A DNA stretch of 54,721 nt from Oscillospiraceae bacterium (lineage in GTDB: Bacteria > Bacillota > Clostridia > Oscillospirales > SIG530), in contig SVND01000009.1 of the NCBI GenBank assembly GCA_015067075.1, positions 1 through 54,721 on the forward strand, in the 5' to 3' direction. The notes below the pieces were generated by a model that saw nothing but the letters and a program-made list of their open reading frames with translations, ran no database searches and was not told where the DNA came from. Shown piece by piece: positions 30,499 through 39,702 of this stretch (its first letter is position 1; each line of letters starts with the position of its first letter). The translations under genes and the position numbers were made by a program.

Positions 30499-32808
30499 AT
30501 GATCACTAACATCGTAAAACGCGACGGACGCACAGTTGAATTTAACATCGAAAAGATCGGAGAAGCTATTTTCAAGGCTCTGCAGGCAAGCGGAAGCCGC
30601 CACAACAAAGAATACGCAATCAATCTCGCATACAAGGTCGAAGAGCAGCTTGCCGAGCTCGGCATTGACACTCCTACTGTAGAACAGGTTCAGGATGTGG
30701 TTGAATCCACACTTATTCGCGAAGGTCTTGTCCGCGCAGCAAAGTCATACATCCTTTACCGTGCCGAAAGAACACGTGTCCGCAACTCCAAATCCCGTCT
30801 TATGCAGATATACGACGATATTACATTCTCCTCTTCCAGAGACAGCGAACTTAAGCGCAGCAACGCCAACGTAAACGGCGACACGCCCATGGGCACGATG
30901 CTTATGTACGGCTCCGAAGGCGCAAAGCAGTTTTATGAAATGTTCGTTTTGAAGCCGGAGCATTCCAAGGCTCATATCGAAGGCGATATTCACATTCACG
31001 ACCTTGACTTCCTTACTCTTACAACGACCTGCTGTCAGATAGACATTATCAAGCTTTTCAAGGACGGCTTTTGCACAGGTCACGGCGCACTTCGCGAGCC
31101 CCAGGATATTTACAGCTACGCCGCTCTCGCTTGTATCGCTATCCAGTCCAACCAGAACGACCAGCACGGCGGTCAGAGCATCCAGAACTTCGATTACGGT
31201 CTTGCTCCCGGTGTAAAAAAGACATTTATCCGTAAATACAGACAGAACCTTATGAAGGCTCTCGTTCTTCTCGGCGGCTACGCTGACGAGGAGGACAAGC
31301 TCAAGGCTATTCAGAAAGCTCTCCTTGCAGACGGTCTCGTTCTCCGCATGGAAGAAAACGAAGCTTACCTTGCCGCGGAGCACGCAAAGCTCGTTGCAGA
31401 AGGCTACGATGCTGAAACTCTTTCCAAGGCTCAGGCTTACTCCATCAAAAAATCCATCGAGGAAACAGATGCCGCCACAGCTCAGGCTATGGAAGCTCTT
31501 ATCCACAACCTTAACACCATGCACTCCCGCGCAGGCGCACAGACTCCCTTCTCCTCCATCAACTACGGTATGGATACCACCGCTGAAGGCCGTATGGTTA
31601 TAAAGAACGTTTTACTTGCTCAGGAGGCAGGTCTCGGAAACGGTGAAACACCTATCTTCCCCATCCACATTTTCCGTGTAAAGGAAGGCGTAAACTACAA
31701 TCCCGAGGATCCTAACTACGATCTTTTCAAGCTTGCAATGCACGTTAGCGCAAAGCGCCTTTTCCCCAACTTCTCTTTCATCGACGCGCCCTTCAATCTT
31801 CAGTATTACAACGGCACTCCCGAGTCTGAAATTTCTTACATGGGCTGCCGTACACGCGTAATGGGTAACGTATACGATCCGTCCCGTGAGATCAGCACAG
31901 GACGCGGAAACCTCAGCTTTACATCAATTAACCTTCCCCGTATAGCTATCAAGGCAAACAAGGATCTTAACTGGTTCTTCGACGAGCTCGACCGCAAGAT
32001 AGACCTTTGCGTAGACCAGCTTCTTGAGCGTTTTGAAATTCAGAAGCACAAGAAGGTCAGAAACTTCCCCTTCCTCATGGGTGAAGGCGTATGGCTCGAC
32101 AGCGAAAAGCTCGGTCCCGATGATGAGGTCGGCGAAGTTCTCAAGCACGGTACTCTTTCCGTCGGTTTCATCGGTCTTGCTGAATCTCTCGTTGCTCTTT
32201 TGGGTGTACATCACGGTCAGAGCGAAGCGGCTCAGAACCTCGGTATTGAGATCATCAGTCATATGCGCGAAGTCCTCGATGCAAAATCCAAAGAGATGCA
32301 GCTCAACTTCTCCCTTCTTGCAACTCCCGCCGAAGGTCTCTCCGGCAGATTTATTAAGATGGACCGCGCTCGTTTCGGCGTAATTCCCGGCATCACAGAC
32401 CGCGAATACTATACAAACAGCTTCCACATCCCCGTTTATTTCCCCATCAATGCATTCGATAAGATCCGGCTCGAAGCTCCTTATCACGCGCTCACAAACG
32501 CAGGTCACATCACTTACGTTGAACTTGACGGCGACGTTGCAAAGAACCTTACAGCTTATGAAAAGGTTATCCGCGCAATGCACGATGCAGGTATCGGCTA
32601 CGGCTCCGTAAACCATCCCGTTGACAGAGACCCCGTTTGCGGCTACAACGGAATCATCGACGACGAATGCCCGCAGTGCGGCAGAACGGAAGAATCAGGT
32701 CAATTCGAGCGTATCCGCAGAATTACAGGCTACCTTGTAGGTACTATGGATAAGTGGAACTCTGCAAAGCGTGCTGAAGAGCGTGACCGTGTAAAGCACA
32801 CAATCTAA
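30499..32808 (+). CDS. nrdD: anaerobic ribonucleoside-triphosphate reductase, catalytic subunit
   Basis: 769 aa, start after CGGAGGAAAGACTA. It makes dNTPs without oxygen by glycyl-radical chemistry. The N-terminal ATP-cone runs from ITNIVKRDGRTVEFN to about residue 90. The middle has the class III core (TTTCCQIDIIKLF, GNLSFTSINLPRIA). The C-terminus has a zinc site (CGYNGIIDDECPQCG) and the glycyl-radical site (RRITGYLVG). It is followed by its activase nrdG. Confidence 0.98.
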   Translation: MITNIVKRDGRTVEFNIEKIGEAIFKALQASGSRHNKEYAINLAYKVEEQLAELGIDTPTVEQVQDVVESTLIREGLVRAAKSYILYRAERTRVRNSKSRLMQIYDDITFSSSRDSELKRSNANVNGDTPMGTMLMYGSEGAKQFYEMFVLKPEHSKAHIEGDIHIHDLDFLTLTTTCCQIDIIKLFKDGFCTGHGALREPQDIYSYAALACIAIQSNQNDQHGGQSIQNFDYGLAPGVKKTFIRKYRQNLMKALVLLGGYADEEDKLKAIQKALLADGLVLRMEENEAYLAAEHAKLVAEGYDAETLSKAQAYSIKKSIEETDAATAQAMEALIHNLNTMHSRAGAQTPFSSINYGMDTTAEGRMVIKNVLLAQEAGLGNGETPIFPIHIFRVKEGVNYNPEDPNYDLFKLAMHVSAKRLFPNFSFIDAPFNLQYYNGTPESEISYMGCRTRVMGNVYDPSREISTGRGNLSFTSINLPRIAIKANKDLNWFFDELDRKIDLCVDQLLERFEIQKHKKVRNFPFLMGEGVWLDSEKLGPDDEVGEVLKHGTLSVGFIGLAESLVALLGVHHGQSEAAQNLGIEIISHMREVLDAKSKEMQLNFSLLATPAEGLSGRFIKMDRARFGVIPGITDREYYTNSFHIPVYFPINAFDKIRLEAPYHALTNAGHITYVELDGDVAKNLTAYEKVIRAMHDAGIGYGSVNHPVDRDPVCGYNGIIDDECPQCGRTEESGQFERIRRITGYLVGTMDKWNSAKRAEERDRVKHTI

Positions 32809-32830
32809 GCTTTTTCGGTAAAAATATACT

Positions 32831-32860
32831 CTATACCACAGCTATACTGCTGTGGTATAG
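32831..32860 (+). other. hairpin between nrdD and nrdG
   Basis: CTATACCACAG (32831-32841) pairs with CTGTGGTATAG (32850-32860). No T-run follows, so it more likely tunes mRNA stability or the nrdD/nrdG ratio than ends transcription. Confidence 0.7.
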
Positions 32861-32878
32861 ATTTCATTGGAGGCAAAT

Positions 32879-33376
32879 ATGGAAATACGCATAGCAGGAA
32901 TCGTCAACGATTCCATAACAGACGGCCCCGGCTTTCGCCTTACTGTCTTTACACAGGGCTGTCCCCACAACTGCGAGGGCTGTCACAATCCGCAGACACA
33001 TGATTTTTCCGCAGGCACGGTAACGGATACGGACGATATTATGGCGAAGGTGAAAAAAAATCCCCTTTTGGACGGTATAACTCTTTCCGGCGGCGAGCCC
33101 TTTTGCCAAAGCGCCCCTTGCGCAGAGCTAGCCCGCCAGGCACACAAGCTCGGGCTTACGGTAATGACATACACGGGCTATCTTTACGAGCAGCTTGCAA
33201 GCTCTGAGGACGAGGATGTCAAAGCCTTGCTGAAAGAAACCGATATTCTCGTTGACGGCCCTTTTATCCTTGCAAAGCGCAAGCTATCGCTGATGTTCCG
33301 CGGCTCTGAAAATCAGCGCATAATAGATATAAAAAAGACCACGGAAACAGGCTCCGTAGTCGAATATAAGTTTTAG
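32879..33376 (+). CDS. nrdG: anaerobic ribonucleotide reductase activating protein (radical SAM)
   Basis: 165 aa from the ATG at 32879, after GGAGGCAAAT; a TTG twelve bases earlier overlaps the ribosome site and is rejected. The radical-SAM cluster motif is GCPHNCEGC (Cys28, Cys32, Cys35), followed by the LSGGEPF SAM-binding block. It installs the glycyl radical in NrdD. It is 70 nt downstream of nrdD in the same operon. Confidence 0.97.
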   Translation: MEIRIAGIVNDSITDGPGFRLTVFTQGCPHNCEGCHNPQTHDFSAGTVTDTDDIMAKVKKNPLLDGITLSGGEPFCQSAPCAELARQAHKLGLTVMTYTGYLYEQLASSEDEDVKALLKETDILVDGPFILAKRKLSLMFRGSENQRIIDIKKTTETGSVVEYKF

Positions 33377-33378
33377 AT

Positions 33379-33411
33379 AAAACGGAGAAGCCGTGTGACT
33401 TCTCCGTTTTT
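33379..33411. terminator. bidirectional terminator between nrdG and the GH3/PA14 gene
   Basis: AAAACGGAGAAG pairs with CTTCTCCGTTTT around CCGTGTGA. The A- and T-runs serve both converging genes. Confidence 0.85.
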
Positions 33412-33415
33412 ATAT

Positions 33416-35848
33416 TTATTTTTCCAGATTGAAGTTTACTTTGAGCGTTTCCGCGCTGTTTGCGCCGACGTATGCGGTAAACATACCGGGCTCTGCTATC
33501 CATGACTTTGTGTAAATATCGTAGAAAGAAAGGTCTTTTCTTGTGATGTTGAACTGAACACGCTTTTCCTCGCCCGCCTTAAGAGCAACTCTTTCAAAGC
33601 CCTTAAGCTCCTTAATGGGACGGGCAACAGACGCCTTATCGTCGCCGATATAAAGCTGTACTATCTCCTCGCCGTCAACGTCGCCCACGTTCTTTACCGT
33701 GCAATACACCTTGTACATTACAGCGCCGCAATGTACGCGCTCAACAGCAATATCGCTGTATTCATAGCTCGTATATGACAAGCCGTAGCCGAAGGGATAG
33801 CGCGGCTTACGATCTTCTATCTCATATCCGCGGTAGCCCACAAATACGCCCTCGCGGTAGTAAATAGGATGCATAAAGCTTCTGCGAAGGTCGGGATAGA
33901 AGGAGCTGTAAGATGGAGAATCCTCAAGCTTCTTATCAAAGGTTACGGGAAGCTTGCCCGACGGATTCACCTTGCCCATGAGAATATCAGCAACAGGCAC
34001 CGTGCCCATCTGACCGCAATACCAGCACTGAAGTATCGCAGCAACGTCATCATGCCACATATCCATATCAAACGCACCGCAACCGTTATGGAGCACGATA
34101 GTATTCTTATTGCCCTTGCATATGGCGGCAATAGTTTCATCCTGATAGATGGGAAGCTTGAAGTGGCGCTCAACGCCTTCGCCCTCTTCTACCATCTGAC
34201 AGCCTGCGCAGTATACGACACAGTCGTACTTTGCAGCTTCCTTCTCAAACTTTTTGAAATCGGGAACAAATATGGCAACAGCCGCAGTAATGCAATGGGG
34301 TGCCATGCAGTTTTTGTACTCGACTTTAACCGCGTATTCCTTACCCTTTTCAAGCTTCCTCTCACAGCTTCTTACAAGATCAAGCATATACGGACGCTCT
34401 TCATTGTCAACGGTATCATCCAGCACAAGCTCGCCATCAATCCAAACGCGCATACCGCCGTTGGAGCGTTTCATAACAGTATATACATCCGTCTTTTCGG
34501 GAGCAAAAATACCCTCCCAGATTACACCCAATCTCTGAACGGGCTGTATCTGCTTGAGCCAGTCGATTTTTCTCCACGCATGACCGCAATTGAGGTAACG
34601 GTCAGTTCTTACAACGTCAGGAGCCTTGTCAAACTCAGCTGTTCTATAGTAGGATGCCTTAAGTCCCTGTACCTTTGTGCCGTTATCGTCATAGTAAAAT
34701 TCAGTTGTTTCGTATGCAGTTTCAACAAGGTCATCAACGAGCGTTACCTCGCAATTCTCCGCCGCATTTTTAATAGCGTCATAGAAGGATATCTGATTGC
34801 AATCCACGTGGGAGCTTCCCAAAATACCGCTTTCCGTCGGATATGCATTGGGACCCATAACGGCGATCTTCTTTTTGCCCTTGATCGGTAAAATGCCGTT
34901 ATTTTTAAGCATAACCGTGCCCTTTGCGCCGATCTCATAGCACATCTTGTCAACAAACTTTCCGCCGACAGTATAACCTGCCTTTATATCGGCATTGTCA
35001 AGGAATCCGTATTCCGCAGCCTTTGTAAGTATTCTGCAAACAGCTTCGTTCACACGCTCAACAGTTACCTTACCCTCCTCGATAGCCTTTCTCACAACGT
35101 CAGGTCTGCCCATTTCGCCAACAGGCATTGCAACGTCAAGTCCGTGCATAAGCGTCCATGTGGGATCACCCTGACCTGCGCCCCAATCGGACATTACAAA
35201 TCCGTCAAAGCCCCACTCTTTTTTAAGCACGTTTTTCATTATGTACTCATTTCGAGAGCAGTTTTCACCGTTTACCGCGTTGTACGCCGTCATAACTGTC
35301 GCAACCTTTGCGCGTTTTACGGAAGCTTCAAACGCGGGCATATATATTTCTCTGAGCGTACGTTCATCTACAAGAGACATCGTTGCCGTACGGTAATTTT
35401 CCATGCTGTTTGCAACGAAATGCTTTGCGCAAGCCCAAACTCCCTTGGACTGCACACCCTTTATCGTAGAAACAGCCATTTCAGCCGTAAGGTATGGGTC
35501 TTCGCTGTAATATTCGCTGCTTCTGCCCGCCAAGGGTGTGCGGATAATATTCATACCGGGGCCGAGAATGCAGTGATATCCCTTTGCTCTGCTGTCGTTG
35601 CCCAGCGCTTTACCGAAATCATAGGACAGCTTGCGGTCAAAGGAAGACGCTATGGCAGTTGCAGAAGGAAACGCCGTTGCCCCCTGCGCACCCAGCGGAC
35701 CGTCGCTGAGTCTGAAATCAGGTATTCCAAGGCGCTCAACGCCCTGCATATGACCGAAGTCAAGCCCCTCCAGCATCTCTATCTTTTCATCTAATGTCAT
35801 TTGTGACATGAGATTTTTGACTTTTCTTTTAATTGATTCTTTGTTCAT
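33416..35848 (-). CDS. GH3 glycosidase with PA14 insertion, cytoplasmic
   Basis: 810 aa, start after AAAGGAATGGCGTAA. GH3 barrel: FRLSDGPLGAQG, GRSSEYYSEDPYL, CAKHFVANSMENYR and the nucleophile Asp221 in GFVMSDWG. The alpha/beta sandwich is interrupted by a PA14-type module (about 385-530: LKASYYRTAEFDKAPDV, WEGIFAPEKTDVYTV, GGMRVWIDGELVLDD) that in relatives shapes substrate choice. A fibronectin-III-like domain ends the chain (YPFGYGLSYTSYEY). No signal peptide. Its promoter has two direct repeats upstream that look like an activator site. Substrate class: beta-glucoside or similar. Confidence 0.93.
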   Translation of the reverse strand: MNKESIKRKVKNLMSQMTLDEKIEMLEGLDFGHMQGVERLGIPDFRLSDGPLGAQGATAFPSATAIASSFDRKLSYDFGKALGNDSRAKGYHCILGPGMNIIRTPLAGRSSEYYSEDPYLTAEMAVSTIKGVQSKGVWACAKHFVANSMENYRTATMSLVDERTLREIYMPAFEASVKRAKVATVMTAYNAVNGENCSRNEYIMKNVLKKEWGFDGFVMSDWGAGQGDPTWTLMHGLDVAMPVGEMGRPDVVRKAIEEGKVTVERVNEAVCRILTKAAEYGFLDNADIKAGYTVGGKFVDKMCYEIGAKGTVMLKNNGILPIKGKKKIAVMGPNAYPTESGILGSSHVDCNQISFYDAIKNAAENCEVTLVDDLVETAYETTEFYYDDNGTKVQGLKASYYRTAEFDKAPDVVRTDRYLNCGHAWRKIDWLKQIQPVQRLGVIWEGIFAPEKTDVYTVMKRSNGGMRVWIDGELVLDDTVDNEERPYMLDLVRSCERKLEKGKEYAVKVEYKNCMAPHCITAAVAIFVPDFKKFEKEAAKYDCVVYCAGCQMVEEGEGVERHFKLPIYQDETIAAICKGNKNTIVLHNGCGAFDMDMWHDDVAAILQCWYCGQMGTVPVADILMGKVNPSGKLPVTFDKKLEDSPSYSSFYPDLRRSFMHPIYYREGVFVGYRGYEIEDRKPRYPFGYGLSYTSYEYSDIAVERVHCGAVMYKVYCTVKNVGDVDGEEIVQLYIGDDKASVARPIKELKGFERVALKAGEEKRVQFNITRKDLSFYDIYTKSWIAEPGMFTAYVGANSAETLKVNFNLEK

Positions 35849-35893
35849 TTACGCCATTCCTTTCAAGTAAAAATAGTCTTTTGCTATATAAAT

Positions 35894-35922
35894 ATTTTAC
35901 AGTATGCGCCGAACAAAGTCAA
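35894..35922 (-). promoter_or_regulatory. promoter of the GH3/PA14 gene
   Basis: On the minus strand: TTGACT (35917-35922), a 17-bp spacer, TAAAAT (35894-35899). Confidence 0.6.
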
Positions 35923-35932
35923 TATCAAACAC

Positions 35933-35966
35933 AAATTGTCTTAAATTAAGAATAAATTGTCTTAAA
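35933..35966. promoter_or_regulatory. two direct repeats spaced 21 bp, candidate AraC-type activator site
   Basis: AAATTGTCTTAAA occurs at 35933-35945 and again at 35954-35966, a period of two helical turns. The pair ends 11 bp upstream of the -35 box of the GH3/PA14 promoter, the usual geometry for AraC-family activators. It also lies about 58 bp upstream of the aconitase -35 box. Confidence 0.5.
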
Positions 35967-36023
35967 ATTTTACACGGTTTTCCTGTTGCTATATTGCAAA
36001 TAATAATTTTTTAAATTAAAAGA

Positions 36024-36052
36024 TTGACAATTTCTGTTTTTCCGTTTATAAT
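36024..36052 (+). promoter_or_regulatory. consensus sigma-A promoter of aconitase-rex
   Basis: TTGACA (36024-36029), a 17-bp spacer, TATAAT (36047-36052), 51 bp before the chosen start. Confidence 0.85.
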
Positions 36053-36103
36053 ATATAAATATATAATTATACTTTTCCCTTTTATTAAAGAATGGAGCGC
36101 ATT

Positions 36104-38029
36104 ATGGGTTTAACTATAGCACAAAAAATCATAAAAAACCATCTTATTGCAGGCGAGATGACTGCAGGCAGCGAGGTCTCGCTTCGCATAGACCAGACTC
36201 TTACTCAGGACGCCACAGGTACAATGGCTTATCTTCAGTTTGAAGCCATGGATATTCCGCGCGTAAAAACGGAGCTTTCCGTTTCTTACATAGATCATAA
36301 CACACTTCAATCAGGCTTTGAAAACGCGGACGACCACAAATACCTGCAAACCGTCGCATACACCCACGGTGTATATTTTTCACGTCCCGGTAACGGCATT
36401 TGCCATCAGCTCCACCTTGAGCGCTTCGGCGTGCCGGGCAAAACGCTTATCGGCTCCGACAGCCATACTCCCACCTGCGGTGGTATAGGTATGCTCGCCA
36501 TGGGCGCAGGCGGTCTTGACGTCGCCGTTGCAATGGGCGGCGGTGCATACAACATTCCCATGCCGAAGATGGTTCGCATTAACCTTAGGGGCAAGCTTTC
36601 CAAGGGCGTTTCCGCAAAGGATATTATCCTTGAGGTCCTTCGCCTGATGACCGTCAAGGGCGGCGTAGGTAAAATAGTCGAATACAGCGGCGAAGCCTTG
36701 TCAACGCTTACCGTTCCTGAACGCGCTACCATAACGAATATGGGCGCAGAGCTTGGCGCTACGACCTCGATCTTCCCCTCCGACGACGTTACACGCGCAT
36801 TTTTAGCCGCCCAAGGCCGCGAGGATGTATGGACTCCCCTCTGCTCCGACGAGGATGCTGTATACGATGAGGAATATTCCATCGACCTTTCTGCTCTCCG
36901 TCCTCTCGCCGCTTGTCCTCACAGCCCCGACGCTGTAAAGAGCGTTGCAGAAATAGGTGCGCTCAAGATCGATCAGGTATGCATCGGCTCTTGCACAAAC
37001 TCTTCGTATCTTGACCTTATGAAGGTCGCCGCGATACTTAAGGGAAAGACAGTTCATCCCAACGTATCACTCGTTATCGCTCCCGGCTCAAAGCAGGTGC
37101 TTTCCATGCTTGCACAAAACGGTGCTCTTGCCGACATGGTAAATGCAGGCGCCCGTATAATTGAATGCGCTTGCGGCCCTTGCATCGGTATGGGACAGTC
37201 GCCCAAGAGCGAAGGTGTTTCCTTGCGCACGTTCAACCGCAACTTTGAAGGTCGAAGCGGTACGCAAAGCGCAAAGGTCTATCTTGTAAGCCCCGAAACT
37301 GCCGCAGCATCAGCTTTGGCAGGCGTTTTCACCGAGGCTGACCCAGCTATCATCCCCGACATCGCCATGCCCGAGCATTTTTACATCAACGATAACCTTA
37401 TCGTTGCACCGGCGCCCGACGGCACGGATGCTGAGATAGTCCGCGGTCCAAACATTAAGCCCTTCCCCCTCAACGTTCCTCTCACAGAAAATCTTTCCTA
37501 TAAGGCAGTTTTAAAGGTCGGCGACAACATCACCACCGACCACATCATGCCTGCAGGCTCGAAGCTTTTGCCCTATCGCTCCAATGTTCCGTATATGGCA
37601 AACTTCTGCTTCACACGTTGCGACGAGCAGTTCCCCGAACGCGCAAAGCAGTGGGGTGGCGGCTTTATAATCGGCGGTTCAAATTACGGTCAAGGCTCTT
37701 CCCGTGAACACGCCGCTCTCGCTCCCCTTCAGCTCGGTATCCGCGCAGTCATCGCAAAATCCTTCGCAAGAATTCACAAGGCAAACCTTATAAATTCAGG
37801 CATTATTCCTCTCACCTTCGCAAACGAAGAGGATTACGACCGCATTTCTCTCGGCGACAGTTTGGAACTCAGCGGTATTCTTTCTTCCGTCAAGGACAAC
37901 GACAGCTGTACCATGACAAACAGCACAACGGGCGACGTTATCAAGCTTGAGCTTTCACTTTCCGAGCGAGAACGCGCCGTTCTCACCCACGGTGGCCTTA
38001 TCAATATGATAAAAGCCATGAACAAATAA
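36104..38029 (+). CDS. aconitate hydratase
   Basis: 641 aa from the ATG at 36104, seven bases after GGAG. It converts citrate to isocitrate with a 4Fe-4S cluster. Seen: DSHTPTCGG, the cluster cysteines (GSCTNSSY and CACGPCIGMG), and the swivel domain with DNITTDHIMPAG and GGSNYGQGSSREHAALAP. The length is typical of the ~640-aa aconitases of anaerobes. The gene is followed 33 nt later by the NADH sensor Rex, so citrate flow and redox control may be linked. In strict anaerobes it usually serves glutamate synthesis. Confidence 0.95.
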   Translation: MGLTIAQKIIKNHLIAGEMTAGSEVSLRIDQTLTQDATGTMAYLQFEAMDIPRVKTELSVSYIDHNTLQSGFENADDHKYLQTVAYTHGVYFSRPGNGICHQLHLERFGVPGKTLIGSDSHTPTCGGIGMLAMGAGGLDVAVAMGGGAYNIPMPKMVRINLRGKLSKGVSAKDIILEVLRLMTVKGGVGKIVEYSGEALSTLTVPERATITNMGAELGATTSIFPSDDVTRAFLAAQGREDVWTPLCSDEDAVYDEEYSIDLSALRPLAACPHSPDAVKSVAEIGALKIDQVCIGSCTNSSYLDLMKVAAILKGKTVHPNVSLVIAPGSKQVLSMLAQNGALADMVNAGARIIECACGPCIGMGQSPKSEGVSLRTFNRNFEGRSGTQSAKVYLVSPETAAASALAGVFTEADPAIIPDIAMPEHFYINDNLIVAPAPDGTDAEIVRGPNIKPFPLNVPLTENLSYKAVLKVGDNITTDHIMPAGSKLLPYRSNVPYMANFCFTRCDEQFPERAKQWGGGFIIGGSNYGQGSSREHAALAPLQLGIRAVIAKSFARIHKANLINSGIIPLTFANEEDYDRISLGDSLELSGILSSVKDNDSCTMTNSTTGDVIKLELSLSERERAVLTHGGLINMIKAMNK

Positions 38030-38062
38030 AATTTTACGCCGTAAACGCGGCACGGAGTTATT

Positions 38063-38704
38063 ATGAAAAATAATGATAGCATTTCTATCGCAGTCATAAA
38101 GCGCCTTCCCCGCTACTACAGATATCTTACGGATCTTGCCGCCCACGGTATCGACAAGGTCTCTTCAACTGAGCTTAGCCGCCGCATGGGGCTTACCGCC
38201 TCGCAGATCAGACAGGATCTCAACTGCTTCGGCGATTTCGGCCGCAAGGGATATGGCTACAACGTGGAATCCCTGCGCGCTGAGATAGGAGCTATCTTCG
38301 GCATCGGCAACAATTATTCCGCCATAATGATCGGTGCAGGTAATCTCGGTCACGCTTTGGCAAACCATTTCGATTTCAAAAAGCGCGGCGTTCATCTTGC
38401 AGGCATTTTCGATATTCGCCGCGAAATCGTAGGCGAATCCATTTCCGGGCTCACCATAAAGCATATGGATCAAGTCGAAGCCTTCTGCAAGGAAAACAAG
38501 CCCGATATAGCAATTTTGACAGTACCGAAAACCGAAATACGTCCCACAGTTGCAAGACTTACGGCTTGCGGTGTAAACGCGTTTTGGAATTTTGCTGGTC
38601 TGGATCTGCACCTTGAGTTTCCCAATGCGCAGGTCGAAAACGTCCATATGGGTGACAGTCTCATGTCTCTTTGCTATAAGATCGCAAACAAAAAAGATAT
38701 TTAA
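38063..38704 (+). CDS. rex: redox-sensing transcriptional repressor Rex
   Basis: 213 aa, start after GGAG. Rex binds DNA when NAD+ is high and lets go when NADH rises, turning on fermentation genes. The winged helix is at 1-75 (SSTELSRRMGLTASQIRQDLNCFGDFG), the NAD(H)-binding Rossmann motif is GAGNLG (91-96), and the family tail NFAGLDLHLEFPNAQVENVHMGDSL is present. A terminator at 38711 follows. I did not find a convincing Rex operator near the aconitase promoter. Confidence 0.96.
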   Translation: MKNNDSISIAVIKRLPRYYRYLTDLAAHGIDKVSSTELSRRMGLTASQIRQDLNCFGDFGRKGYGYNVESLRAEIGAIFGIGNNYSAIMIGAGNLGHALANHFDFKKRGVHLAGIFDIRREIVGESISGLTIKHMDQVEAFCKENKPDIAILTVPKTEIRPTVARLTACGVNAFWNFAGLDLHLEFPNAQVENVHMGDSLMSLCYKIANKKDI

Positions 38705-38710
38705 AAGACA

Positions 38711-38742
38711 AACAGCATTCCTTAAAAGCAAGGAATGCTGTT
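38711..38742. terminator. terminator between rex and the SleB-like gene
   Basis: AACAGCATTCCTT pairs with AAGGAATGCTGTT, followed by TTTTT; with the A-run on the other side it may serve both converging genes. Confidence 0.9.
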
Positions 38743-38746
38743 TTTT

Positions 38747-39553
38747 TCAGTTAAAAAAAGTGTGATTTCCTATTTCCATCACCTTTTCTCTGTTCCGGCT
38801 GACCCATGCGCTTTTCGCTATGCGCTCATTGACAAAATACAGCGCATCATCCGCCACTCTGACGCCTTCAAGACACAATTTTGCCGCTATGACACAGCTT
38901 TCATCCGGAGTATTGTTTATAGTACCGTTCGACGTGGGCGTAAACTGGACGCCGTATTTCCTGTCGAAAATGACGCTGTATACGTCGTCAGGAAATTCAT
39001 CGCTTTCAACCCTGTTCATCACAACGCAGCCCACGGCAAGCTTCCCCTCAAAGGGCTCGCCTCTGCTTTCCGCATAAATTATCCTTGAAAGCCAAAGCAC
39101 GTCCGTTTCATCGTAAAACTTGTCGCCGCAAAGCATCACACCGCCGCTTTCCACATAAACTCGCTTGTTTTCGCCATCCCAAGTGACATCGCCATTGACA
39201 GTCTTTGCAAGCAATCTTATGGCCACGCACATTCGCCCGTCCACGTTTTTAGCGGGCTTTCCAAGGAAAATGTATCTTCCGTTTGCCGACATATATTCCT
39301 TGTCGGCAAAAATCTTTATCTCAGTACCCTCCAGCTTAACCGTTGCAACGCGTTTTTCTCCGTCCCATTCAACACTTTCAGCGCCTGACGCATTGTAAAA
39401 CGCTCTTATAGGTACATATGTAACGCCGTTTTCAATAAATGCGCCTTCGACCCTTTGCATATCCACCCAAACAGACACATCCTTTTCATCCGCCTGCGTC
39501 GATATGCAAAGCATTAACGCGAACAACGCAAAAAGTATAAATATTTTTTTCAT
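38747..39553 (-). CDS. exported SleB-type cell wall hydrolase with copper-amine-oxidase-like N-terminal domain
   Basis: 268 aa, start after AAGGAAGGAGCAAA. Signal peptide 1-20. Residues ~25-135 form two copper-amine-oxidase-N-like beta repeats (YVPIRAFYNASGAESVEWDG, MCVAIRLLAKTVNGDVTWDG), used for wall attachment. Residues ~150-265 are a Hydrolase_2/SleB lytic transglycosylase-like domain with the catalytic Glu in IIYAESRGEPFEGKLAVG and VMNRV. In spore formers such enzymes act on cortex or wall peptidoglycan. Whether it is a germination enzyme or acts in growth is open. Confidence 0.88.
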   Translation of the reverse strand: MKKIFILFALFALMLCISTQADEKDVSVWVDMQRVEGAFIENGVTYVPIRAFYNASGAESVEWDGEKRVATVKLEGTEIKIFADKEYMSANGRYIFLGKPAKNVDGRMCVAIRLLAKTVNGDVTWDGENKRVYVESGGVMLCGDKFYDETDVLWLSRIIYAESRGEPFEGKLAVGCVVMNRVESDEFPDDVYSVIFDRKYGVQFTPTSNGTINNTPDESCVIAAKLCLEGVRVADDALYFVNERIAKSAWVSRNREKVMEIGNHTFFN

Positions 39554-39702
39554 TTTGCTCCTTCCTTTCGTATTCGCCGCGCAGCTTGTAACTATATTGT
39601 AACATATTTTAATAAAAAATCAATCGGTAAATAATTCCTTGTCATATTTTGACCTGTTTTTTACTATACTATAATAATAAACAAGTCAAAAGGAGAATAA
39701 AT

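Noticed and set aside
35849-36103. Rex operator near the aconitase promoter
   Set aside because: TTGTC...TTAAA direct repeats exist, but no TTGTTAA/TTAACAA-type palindrome; they fit an activator site better.
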